Of a DNA stretch of 55,568 nucleotides, positions 32,983 to 41,186 are shown in pieces; within the stretch, counting starts at the first letter, position 1, and every line of letters starts with the position of its first letter. The position numbers were made by a program, and so were the translations under genes. The notes below the pieces were generated by a model, which saw only the letters and a list, made by a program, of their open reading frames with translations, did no database searches and had not been told where the DNA came from. This DNA comes from an uncultured Sutterella sp. (lineage in GTDB: Bacteria; Pseudomonadota; Gammaproteobacteria; Burkholderiales; Burkholderiaceae_F), in contig UQUS01000012.1 of the NCBI GenBank assembly GCA_900544335.1, positions 1 through 55,568 of the forward strand, given 5' to 3'.

Positions 32983-33199
32983 GGAACGCAAATCGGATAA
33001 ACGGAAAACTGTGCGCTCATTGTAGCGCTGAAAACCGGCTTTCCCCGATTGGGAAAAGGAAAAAAGAGGTCGACCGCCGCACACGGCAAAAAAGCCTACG
33101 TACGACGGGGGATGCAACTCACGGGAAAAGGTCTCTAAGAGCGCCTCACGAAATATCGCTTCCTATTCTCCACGAGACGGGAAAGTGAGCTGTCTTTCG

Positions 33200-34624
33200 T
33201 TAAAACGAGGCGTCCGGATACAGTTCCGAGAGCACTTGCCTAAGAACGGAGTCGAGCATAATCGGCAGGTGTTTTGTTTCGACTTTTCGGATGTTTAAGG
33301 CTTTGGAAAGGAGCGTACGCCAAAATTCCGGGCATTCGCCCTCGGCCCAATCGCCGCGTCCCCGTCCGAAATGCGCCACAGCTAAATATAGGAGCAACGC
33401 CTCTAGGGCAAAGTTTCGAATGGCAGCATCCGACCAAGCGACCACGGTTCCTTCCTTGGCATCGCGCCGTGTGTTGTAGGCAATCGCAAGTCCCACACCC
33501 CCTAAGGCGCCTAAGACGCTTCCGATGAGCGTTCCGAGGCCCATCGATAAGCCCCCGGTGGATAAATCGGCTGCCAGCCCCCCGACCGCTCCCGAACCGA
33601 CGGCGCCGGCTAAGGCGGCATTGGTCGTTTTCATCGGGGAGGAGATTTCCCAGTCACTCTGAAGGCGATTAAAAAGTTCCTTTTTCACGCCCTTGCCGCG
33701 CAAGCGATTGGCAGCAATGAGTTTGTCCGTTAGGTCACAAAACGCATCGGTTGCGCGTGCACAAAGCGCCGTCTGCGCCGATTTCACGGGATCTGCGGCA
33801 TCATCGCCTCCGCGAATGAGTTTGAGGCGTTTCCCGAGACTCTTTAACTGATAGGTAAACGACAGGTCCCCGGTGGCTTCCTTGTCGTTCATGATGCGCT
33901 CGAGCGTGTGCATGAGAGCTTCGAGGCTTGCGGCATACGCTGCGCGTCTTTGCCGCGACCACGTTTCACGCAAGGATTCGAAGGCGGCCTTTTGCTCCTC
34001 GGGAAGGGCATTTCCGATGGCATCTAAAAGCGTAAATTCCTGCACCCAGCAGCGGGCAAAAGCGTCCATCGGGAGCACTTTGCTCACAATCGGATAGCCG
34101 CGCATCGCCTCATTCCAACGTGCCACATCCAGGGCTTCTTCTTTGGCAGGTCGCGGTTTTCCCATCTGATTTAAAAGCACAATGACGGGTTTTTTAACCC
34201 ATGCGAGGATGCTCATCTCGGCTTTGACATACGGGGCTTCGTCGGGAAGCTCTGCGGCATTGACAAGATAAAGCACAATGCTCGATGTGTCGCGCACATG
34301 CTTTAAGGCTTTTTGATTGAGCCACTGGGCTTTATTGGTAAAGCGATCCCAGACTTCGGACAAAAACCATCCGACAGGGTTTTTGCGGCCTTCCAAGCGC
34401 TTGGCAAGAGCCACGGAATTGCCGAACCCCGGAGTGTCCCAGAGAATGAGTTCGCAACCTTCGGCGTTGCGCGCTAAAACGTATTCATCGGTCGTCTCGG
34501 TCACGTGCGCCCGGTCGGCCACTTCCCCGACGTCACGCGAAAGAAGCGTGCGCGCGAGCGTCGTTTTACCGATGTTCGTGTGGCTGACTAAACTCAAATG
34601 AATGCGAAGCGTGTCTTTGGACAT
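33200..34624 (-). CDS. DUF3482-type GTPase of unknown role
   Basis: The 474-residue protein has a P-loop GTPase domain (about 1-200): G1 SHTNIGKTTL, G3 DTPGF and G4-like NQMGK. A DUF3482 C-terminal region follows, with a Gly/Ala/Leu-rich stretch (about 340-390, GAVGSGAVGGLAADLSTGG and similar) that could be a glycine-zipper-like membrane-inserting hairpin. The G1 loop starts with Ser instead of the usual Gly. It begins 6 bp after the DUF2868 gene, a pairing found repeatedly in beta- and gammaproteobacteria. A membrane-associated GTPase switch acting with DUF2868 is an inference; no function is known to me. Confidence 0.85.
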   Translation of the reverse strand: MSKDTLRIHLSLVSHTNIGKTTLARTLLSRDVGEVADRAHVTETTDEYVLARNAEGCELILWDTPGFGNSVALAKRLEGRKNPVGWFLSEVWDRFTNKAQWLNQKALKHVRDTSSIVLYLVNAAELPDEAPYVKAEMSILAWVKKPVIVLLNQMGKPRPAKEEALDVARWNEAMRGYPIVSKVLPMDAFARCWVQEFTLLDAIGNALPEEQKAAFESLRETWSRQRRAAYAASLEALMHTLERIMNDKEATGDLSFTYQLKSLGKRLKLIRGGDDAADPVKSAQTALCARATDAFCDLTDKLIAANRLRGKGVKKELFNRLQSDWEISSPMKTTNAALAGAVGSGAVGGLAADLSTGGLSMGLGTLIGSVLGALGGVGLAIAYNTRRDAKEGTVVAWSDAAIRNFALEALLLYLAVAHFGRGRGDWAEGECPEFWRTLLSKALNIRKVETKHLPIMLDSVLRQVLSELYPDASF

Positions 34625-34630
34625 GAATCA

Positions 34631-36100
34631 TTACCTCGGTGTCTTTCTGTCGACAACCGGACTTCTTGTGGACGCCCATTGTCGCATATTTCGCACGAGC
34701 GTAACCGCATCGCCCTCGTACACAAAGACCGTCAATCCGAAGCTTGCGGCAAATCGCGTCCAGGTATCGATGCGTTCCGTCAGACGCCCCGGATACACAT
34801 CAAACCGTTCCCGAAGTCGTCGCGTGTCCAATAAAACCGCGCATAGAAACGGTTTTTCCTCGGTTTCGGGATTGTTAACAGCGCTAAATAGCGCACCGGC
34901 TAATTCCTCTTCGGGCGTTTTCAGCGCATCCGAAAGGATTAGAACGAACGGATTTTCTCCGTCACGGAAGATATCGGGGACGACAAAAGGCGGTGCATCG
35001 TAGTCAAGCTCGTTCACAATCGGCTTGGGATTGCCCCAAAGAAGCGAGAGTTTATCCAGGGTCGCTTTGTCCGAGCCCTTGAAGGCTTTGTCGGCGATGA
35101 TGACCAGGGGGCCCAAATGCGCCGATTCCTTTCCTTCGGTTAAAACCGAGACAAAGTACGGGTCCGAGACCGTCAGGCGTAAGCGGTTGCGACAAAACCG
35201 CGCCGCACTGAAAGAAATAAGGGCTAAAAAAAGACGCGGAATAATCACAAAGACCGTTAAAAGCACCATCATGCGAATGAGCCACGGAGCGGCATTCACA
35301 GGATGCATCCGAAACACCAGACGGTCTGACTGCATCGCTTCAAGAGTCGAGGCATCAGGTAGATCCCCTCCGAAGGGAATCAGTCCGTAGGTCCAATCGA
35401 TAAAGGTTTTAACCGCTTCCGGGTTTTGGGCAAACCAGGTACTTTCCCAGCCGACGACAAAAGCTGTCGAAATCCCTCGAAATGCGATTTCGGCAATAAG
35501 TCCCAAGGCAAACGCCAGAGCGGCTAAGTGCATTAGATAGGCCGCTTGGTTTTCATAGACAGGGACCAAGAGCTGCGCCATCTCGGCTCGAAGCGCCGTA
35601 TCCGGAGAGGTTCGGTGCAAAAGTCGCGTGAGTTTTCCGGCTAAAAGCGCCGAGACAGTCCCTCGAACGGGAAAACGGTCGGGGGAAATCAGCCCTACGG
35701 CACCAAGGAGCAAAACGCCGTAGATAAGAACGTTCCACGCAATCACACCCCAAAACGGGAAGGAGAGCAAATTGATAAAAGGTTCGGGCGAGGCAAGCTT
35801 ATCGGTCAGCGCCCCGAGGATAAAGGCCGCAAGAAAAAGAAGTCCGGCGGCATTGCGAATCGAAGGCCTGCGGCTCGGAGTTTTTGACGCGGCATCCTCT
35901 TGCCCGGCTGCTTGCAAGACGGCCTTAGCGCGCTCGGTTAAATACGTTGCCTCATCGGCACTCTCGCCTAAGCGATGTGCCGTCGCTTTGCTGATGACGG
36001 CACTTTGAATGACGTGTCCGGACGCGGCCTGCTCGAGGGCTTTGGCTCGAAGGATGGTCCTTGCCTGCTCGTAGGTGACGGTAACAAAGGGTTCGTGCAT
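34631..36100 (-). CDS. DUF2868 membrane protein, partner of the DUF3482 GTPase
   Basis: The 489-residue protein has an N-terminal helical part (1-75), membrane helices at about 85-105, 118-145, 185-210 and 285-310, and a cytosolic C-terminal domain (about 330-489). That last domain has the alternating hydrophobic pattern of an alpha/beta fold (LGPLVIIADKAF, ENPFVLILSD, KPFLCAVLLDTRR, LTVFVYEGDAV), like a receptor or nucleotide-binding module. It is first of a two-gene unit with the GTPase. The start at 36100 is the first ATG after the divergent uvrB promoter region. Function is unknown. Confidence 0.82.
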   Translation of the reverse strand: MHEPFVTVTYEQARTILRAKALEQAASGHVIQSAVISKATAHRLGESADEATYLTERAKAVLQAAGQEDAASKTPSRRPSIRNAAGLLFLAAFILGALTDKLASPEPFINLLSFPFWGVIAWNVLIYGVLLLGAVGLISPDRFPVRGTVSALLAGKLTRLLHRTSPDTALRAEMAQLLVPVYENQAAYLMHLAALAFALGLIAEIAFRGISTAFVVGWESTWFAQNPEAVKTFIDWTYGLIPFGGDLPDASTLEAMQSDRLVFRMHPVNAAPWLIRMMVLLTVFVIIPRLFLALISFSAARFCRNRLRLTVSDPYFVSVLTEGKESAHLGPLVIIADKAFKGSDKATLDKLSLLWGNPKPIVNELDYDAPPFVVPDIFRDGENPFVLILSDALKTPEEELAGALFSAVNNPETEEKPFLCAVLLDTRRLRERFDVYPGRLTERIDTWTRFAASFGLTVFVYEGDAVTLVRNMRQWASTRSPVVDRKTPR

Positions 36101-36228
36101 AACGGCTATCTGGAAAACGAGGCTATTGACGGCATTTTATCGCCCGACGCGCCGTGTTTCCGTTGCAGATTGTCAGTAAGTTTGGCAAGATGCACGATTG
36201 CCTTTTGTTTTTCGTGAGGAAAATTTCG

Positions 36229-38256
36229 GTGGATCAGGTGCTCACTTTTGCGCATTCACCTTTTGAATTACACGCGCCGTATGCGCCGGCAGGCGATCAA
36301 GGACAGGCGATTGAGGAACTCACTGAGGGGGTAAAAGAGGGCTTGACGGCTCAGACGCTTCTCGGGGTCACGGGGTCCGGCAAGACCTTTACCATGGCCA
36401 ATGTCATTGCCCGGATCGGCGTTCCCGCACTGATTATGGCGCCCAATAAAACGCTTGCGGCTCAGCTTTATTCGGAAATGCGGGATTTTTTCCCGAATAA
36501 TGCCGTCGAGTACTTTGTCAGCTACTACGACTACTACCAGCCCGAGGCCTATGTTCCGTCGCGAGATTTGTTTATCGAAAAGGATGCGGCCATCAACGAG
36601 CATATCGAGCAGATGCGCCTTGCTGCCTCCAAAAGTATCCTTGAGAGGCGCGACACGATTTTGGTTTCGACCGTCTCGGCCATCTACGGGATCGGAAAGC
36701 CGGAAAGCTACACGCAGATGCGCCTGATTTTGCGACAGGGGGACACCAAGGAGCGCTCGGCCATTGTCTCGCAGCTGGTGAAAATGCAGTATCGGCGCAA
36801 CGACATGGATTTTGTGCGAGGAACGTTCCGTGTGCGCGGTGACACGATTGACGTTTTCCCGGCTGAGCATTCGGAAGCGGCCGTACGTATCGAACTTTTT
36901 GACGATGAGGTTGATGCCGTCAGCCTCTTTGACCCCTTAACGGGAAAGGTGCTTCAACGGGTCCCTCGCTTTGTCGTCTACCCGGCAAGCCACTACGTTA
37001 CGCCGCGCGATGAGGTCGTGCGAGCCATCGGAACGATTAAGGCCGAACTGACCGAACGCCTCAAAGAATTGGAAGGCGCCGGAAAACTCGTTGAGGCGCA
37101 GCGACTGAAAGAAAGGACGCTCTTTGACTTGGAAATGCTCGACCAGGTCGGCTTTTGCAAGGGTATCGAAAACTACTCACGGCACCTGACGGGATTAAAT
37201 CCCGGGGAAGCTCCGCCGTGCCTGATTGATTACCTGCCGCCCGATGCCCTGATGTTTTTTGACGAAAGCCATGTTTTGATGGGGCAATTGCACGCGATGT
37301 ATCGGGGCGACCGTTCACGCAAAGAAACCCTGGTTGAGTACGGATTTCGACTCCCTTCGGCTTTGGACAACCGGCCGCTTCGATTCGATGAATTCGAACG
37401 CAAGATGCGACGCAGCATTTTCGTTTCAGCGACCCCGGCCGAATACGAATTAGGGAAAAGTTCACAGATTGTCGAGCAGGTCGTGCGACCGACCGGGTTA
37501 GTCGACCCTGAATTGGAAGTGCGCCCGGCGACAACACAGGTCGATGACGTACTCGATGAAATCCGGGAACGCGTCAAAAAACACGAACGCGTTTTAATTA
37601 CGACGCTGACGAAAAAGATGGCCGAGGAGCTCACGCAGTACCTTGACGAACACCAAGTCAAGGTTCGGTATTTGCATTCGGACGTCGATACCGTCGAGCG
37701 CGTGGAGATTATTCGCGATTTGCGTGCCGGAGTTTTTGATGTGCTTGTCGGGATTAACCTCTTGCGTGAGGGACTTGATATGCCCGAGGTATCGCTCGTT
37801 GCCATTCTCGATGCCGACAAGGAAGGGTTTTTGCGTTCGACGCGTTCTTTAATCCAGACCATCGGGCGCGCGGCGCGTAACGTGCACGGGAAAGCCATTT
37901 TGTACGGCGACACCGTGACCGATTCGATGAAAGGCGCGATTGAAGAAACCGAACGGCGTCGTAAAAAGCAAACCGATTACAACAAAGCGCACGGGATTAC
38001 CCCCAAGAGCGTTGTTAAAGCCGTGCGCGATATCATCGACGGCGTTTACAAGGGCCCCTCGGAAACCGAGCGACAAAAGAACCTGGATGAAGCGCTTAAC
38101 ACGGACGATCCTCAGGCTGTGGCTCGGGCCATTCGAGAGACCGAAAAGAAGATGCTCTCCTGTGCTCGGGACTTGGATTTTGAGCAAGCGGCTGTTTTAC
38201 GAGATCGTTTAGAAGCATTGCGTCGACGCGTTTTCGGCGCGGACCAAAGCGTCTGA
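36229..38256 (+). CDS. uvrB: excinuclease ABC subunit B
   Basis: UvrB verifies damage found by UvrA and recruits UvrC for incision. The product is 675 residues from a GTG at 36229, chosen because GAGGA lies about ten bases upstream and the length then equals E. coli UvrB (673). Visible parts: Walker A GVTGSGKTFTMA, the DNA-gripping beta-hairpin YYDYYQPEAYVP, helicase motifs DESHV and LREGLDMPEV with QTIGRAAR, and the C-terminal UVR motif (LSCARDLDFEQAAVLRDRLE) that contacts UvrC. Its start region is divergent from the DUF2868 gene. Confidence 0.96.
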   Translation: MDQVLTFAHSPFELHAPYAPAGDQGQAIEELTEGVKEGLTAQTLLGVTGSGKTFTMANVIARIGVPALIMAPNKTLAAQLYSEMRDFFPNNAVEYFVSYYDYYQPEAYVPSRDLFIEKDAAINEHIEQMRLAASKSILERRDTILVSTVSAIYGIGKPESYTQMRLILRQGDTKERSAIVSQLVKMQYRRNDMDFVRGTFRVRGDTIDVFPAEHSEAAVRIELFDDEVDAVSLFDPLTGKVLQRVPRFVVYPASHYVTPRDEVVRAIGTIKAELTERLKELEGAGKLVEAQRLKERTLFDLEMLDQVGFCKGIENYSRHLTGLNPGEAPPCLIDYLPPDALMFFDESHVLMGQLHAMYRGDRSRKETLVEYGFRLPSALDNRPLRFDEFERKMRRSIFVSATPAEYELGKSSQIVEQVVRPTGLVDPELEVRPATTQVDDVLDEIRERVKKHERVLITTLTKKMAEELTQYLDEHQVKVRYLHSDVDTVERVEIIRDLRAGVFDVLVGINLLREGLDMPEVSLVAILDADKEGFLRSTRSLIQTIGRAARNVHGKAILYGDTVTDSMKGAIEETERRRKKQTDYNKAHGITPKSVVKAVRDIIDGVYKGPSETERQKNLDEALNTDDPQAVARAIRETEKKMLSCARDLDFEQAAVLRDRLEALRRRVFGADQSV

Positions 38257-38263
38257 TCGGTCG

Positions 38264-38929
38264 CTAGGAAGACGCAAGAAGGGTGTCAATTAAACTCGGC
38301 AAGTCCGATACCCTTCGGGCAAGCGCTGTGGCTCCCCAGTCCTGCGCATCGGTTCCGTAGCCCCAAAGCGCCGCAATCGAAGCCATGCCGGCTGCACTCG
38401 AGGCCGTGATATCCCGCTTTTCATCGCCGATATAAAGGCATTCGGTAACCGGATGCGCAAGGCGCCGTGCAGCTTCCCAGAGCGAGTCGGGTGCCGGTTT
38501 CATTTTCGGGGTCGTGTCGCCGGCAATGAGCACATCGGGTTCGGCAATCGGGGCGATTAAATCCTGAACTAAGGGTCCTGCAAGACGCATTGCCTTATTG
38601 GTGACGATGCCCCAATGCCGACCTTCGGCCGCAAGACGTTGGAGAACGGCATCAATTCCGGCAAAGGGCACGGTGTTATCGCGCATGTGCTCGCTGTAGT
38701 CCGATAAAAAACGGGCTCTTAATTCCGGATACCGAGGATTGTCGGGGAAAACACCCAGTGCTTTGGCTAAAAGCCCTTTGGCGCCTGTGCCGGCAAAGGG
38801 ACGCAAGTCTTCGTACGGCAAAGGGGTAAGTCCGGATTCAAGGCGCAACCGATTGGCCGCACCGCACAAGTCCGGTGCCGTATCGATGAGCGTCCCGTCT
38901 AGGTCAAAAAGAACCAGTCCCCGAGCCAT
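38264..38929 (-). CDS. gph: phosphoglycolate phosphatase-like HAD hydrolase
   Basis: The 221-residue protein is a HAD-superfamily phosphatase with the nucleophile motif DLDGTLID (Asp9, Asp11), the Thr of motif II (IVTNKA), the lysine of motif III and the acidic motif IV GDEKRD. The cap domain is of the Gph type (about 17-90). Phosphoglycolate, formed during repair of oxidised DNA ends or as an oxygenase by-product, is the expected substrate; the very similar N-acetylmuramate-6-phosphate phosphatase MupP cannot be excluded. It is 12 bp from yhbY and both are read leftward. Confidence 0.87.
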   Translation of the reverse strand: MARGLVLFDLDGTLIDTAPDLCGAANRLRLESGLTPLPYEDLRPFAGTGAKGLLAKALGVFPDNPRYPELRARFLSDYSEHMRDNTVPFAGIDAVLQRLAAEGRHWGIVTNKAMRLAGPLVQDLIAPIAEPDVLIAGDTTPKMKPAPDSLWEAARRLAHPVTECLYIGDEKRDITASSAAGMASIAALWGYGTDAQDWGATALARRVSDLPSLIDTLLASS

Positions 38930-38941
38930 GAAAAACCCCGA

Positions 38942-39355
38942 TTAGTTCGAAAGCGCCTTTTTCTTGGTGACGTGACCGGCTTTGCGGGCTCGGGTCTTGC
39001 GCGGAGTGATTGGAGATTTGGCTGCAATGCGCTTCGTGGGTTTGCGGGTCTGTTTTACCGGTTCGACCTCTTTTTCGTCCGGAATCGGACGATATAAAAC
39101 CAAGGTTTTTCCGATGGCTTGAATACGAGCCGCATTTAATTTATCTGCCAGTTCGGTGTAAATGCGCATGCGTTCCTCACGGTCATCGCCAGGGACCTTC
39201 ACTTTTACAAGACCGTGCGCCGTCAGTTCACGGTCGACTTCCTTGATGACGGCATCGGTCAATCCGGCATTTCCCAAAAGAATCGAAAAGGTGATGTGAT
39301 GTGCTTGAGCACGCCGGAACAAGCGTTCGTCGCGCTCGAGAATAAGTTCAGACAT
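38942..39355 (-). CDS. yhbY: CRM-domain ribosome-associated protein YhbY
   Basis: YhbY binds the large-subunit rRNA during ribosome assembly. The first 95 residues form the CRM domain, with the GNAGLTDAVIKEVDREL block and the following HGLVKVKV strand. The family's usual glycine-rich loop (GKxGLT) reads GNAGLT here. A tail of about 40 residues rich in Lys, Arg and Thr (TRKPTKRIAAKSPITPRKTR) extends beyond the 97-residue E. coli protein and probably binds RNA. It is divergent from rlmE with a 48-bp gap, the usual arrangement with the rlmE-ftsH cluster. Confidence 0.92.
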   Translation of the reverse strand: MSELILERDERLFRRAQAHHITFSILLGNAGLTDAVIKEVDRELTAHGLVKVKVPGDDREERMRIYTELADKLNAARIQAIGKTLVLYRPIPDEKEVEPVKQTRKPTKRIAAKSPITPRKTRARKAGHVTKKKALSN

Positions 39356-39403
39356 AATTCGCCTACCGAAAATTTTCCATCAGGCGCATTTTAAGGCACT
39401 GGT

Positions 39404-40066
39404 ATGCCCAAGTCAGCAAAGAAACTGCGTTCGAATCCGGCGTGGATTGAACGCCATATCAACGATCCGTTTGTCAAGAGAAGTAAGGCCGAGGGGTATC
39501 GAGCTCGGTCTGCCTACAAGCTTTTGGAACTCAATGAGAAGGAAAAACTTTTTCGCCCCGGCATCACTGTTGTCGATCTCGGAAGTGCTCCGGGCAGTTG
39601 GACTCAAGTCGCACGATCCAAAATGGTCAACGCAGCCGGGAAGTTTTCCGGACACCTTGTTGCTATGGATATTCTCCCGATGGAACCGGTGCCGGACGCC
39701 GTTTTCCTGCAAGGAGACTTTCGCGAGCAAGAGGTTGCCGATCAATTGTCCGCGCTGTTAGCCGACGGAAAGGTCGACGTTGTCTTAAGCGATATGGCGC
39801 CGAACTTGTCGGGTATTCCGGCCGTCGATGCAGCGGCCAGTCTCCTTTTAAATGAACTTGCGCTTGAGTTTGCTTTGGAACACTTGTGCGAGAACGGCGT
39901 CCTTGTTGTCAAAGCCTTCCAAGGGTCGGGTTATTCGCAATTTATCGAAACCGTGAAACGGCACTTTAAGTCCGTGTCACAACGCAAACCCGAGGCCAGT
40001 CGCGATACGAGCCCGGAAATGTACGTTGTTGCGAAAAGTCTTAAGCATGGCGGGGGAGTTTCCTAG
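39404..40066 (+). CDS. rlmE: 23S rRNA 2'-O-methyltransferase RlmE (FtsJ)
   Basis: RlmE methylates the ribose of U2552 in 23S rRNA, a late step of 50S maturation. The 220 residues hold the SAM-binding motif VVDLGSAPGSWTQVA and the K-D-K-E catalytic set of the family, with Asp in VLSDMAPNLSG and Lys in LVVKAFQGSG. In most proteobacteria ftsH follows directly; here about 1.1 kb of broken ATPase gene separates them. The ATG at 39404 gives the expected N-terminus (KLRSNPAWIERHINDPFVK). Confidence 0.96.
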   Translation: MPKSAKKLRSNPAWIERHINDPFVKRSKAEGYRARSAYKLLELNEKEKLFRPGITVVDLGSAPGSWTQVARSKMVNAAGKFSGHLVAMDILPMEPVPDAVFLQGDFREQEVADQLSALLADGKVDVVLSDMAPNLSGIPAVDAAASLLLNELALEFALEHLCENGVLVVKAFQGSGYSQFIETVKRHFKSVSQRKPEASRDTSPEMYVVAKSLKHGGGVS

Positions 40067-40213
40067 CGTCGACTTTTGTTTTGGCGTGGCGGACGAAGGA
40101 TTGTTGCTCGGCTTTTCCTTGCGTGTCTTGAGCGAGAAACCGAGCACTGGCGACTCTCGTACGTATAGTTCTTTCCAAGAAAAACCCCGTGTTAACAGAA
40201 AAAAATGCCCTAA

Positions 40214-41080
40214 TCCGTTCTCAAGTTTGCCCCGTACGACATCGCGAATTTCCAAACACTGCGTCAGGGGATTTTGCCTACGTTGACAAAACGGGATTTA
40301 TTGCCGAACTTGAGGATTCTTGGTGCCTTTATTCCTTCATAGAAACGCCGCTTCGGAAAGAAACTGTTCACACAAATGCTACAGGCCGACTGCGACATTG
40401 CGGCGACCAAGGACTTTGAACGCAACTTCGACAGTACCTATATCGGGGAGCACAAGACACCCCTTGCCAACACGTTTCGGGTCATGCACTTGGATTTTTC
40501 CGGAATCGATGCCGATATATTTACGGAAGGTTTTGTGGCAAATGATCGAGACGGACCGCTGGATTTTTCTCTTCGGAACAACTTCAAAGAGGGAACCGAC
40601 CTTTTACAAGGACATTATCGCTCTCTGTCCTTGCTGCTAACGGATTTTCTTTTTGTTTATAAGCAGTACTTTACAGATTCGATTTATCTCGCTGTCGATG
40701 AATACGATCAGGGAGCCGATGAGGTTCTGGCGATGAATATTGAATCTTTTCGAGACTTGACGCGCTCGGGAGGGATTCTCAAAACTTTTTACTCCAAAAT
40801 CAAAGATTTTGCCGCAAAAAGCACCATTGCACGCATTTTCATCACCGGCGTTACGACAATTCAGCTCGACTCGATGGTTTCGGGGCTTTCCATTGCGAAG
40901 AATTTCACGGCAAATGCCCAATTCACAACTATGTTCGGTTTTACGGAGACAGAACTTCGCAACGGGATCCCTCAACTCGTTGACTTGAAGCGATACGGAT
41001 AATTTCTAGACGAAGTCCTGACTCGCATGAAGGAGTGGTACAACGGATACTGTTTTTCCTTGCAATTCGTTGCAAATTGA
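40214..41080 (+). pseudogene. disrupted AAA-ATPase-like gene (PF09820 type)
   Basis: Pieces of one AAA-ATPase-like protein appear in order but in different frames: the N-terminal APYDIANFQTLRQ; then, after a lost base in the G run at 40267-40270, FAYVDKTGFIAELED; then, after further frame changes near 40320-40345, the P-loop-like RRFGKKLFTQML. A TAG (40340-40342) and a TAA (41000-41002) break the longest frame, which otherwise carries MHLDFSGID, YLAVDEYDQ, the FITGVTTIQLDSM-type block and, past the TAA, RMKEWYNGYCF. The C-terminal nuclease-like domain of the family is missing. The relic fills the space between rlmE and ftsH. Confidence 0.85.
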
Positions 41081-41186
41081 CGGCGTTTTGTGCTCTGAAA
41101 AGCGGTGAAAGTCGGCTAAAACAGATAGACTGTTACACAAATTCGTGCGGACGGGATGTTCGCTTACAAAGAAAGGAGTCCTAACT

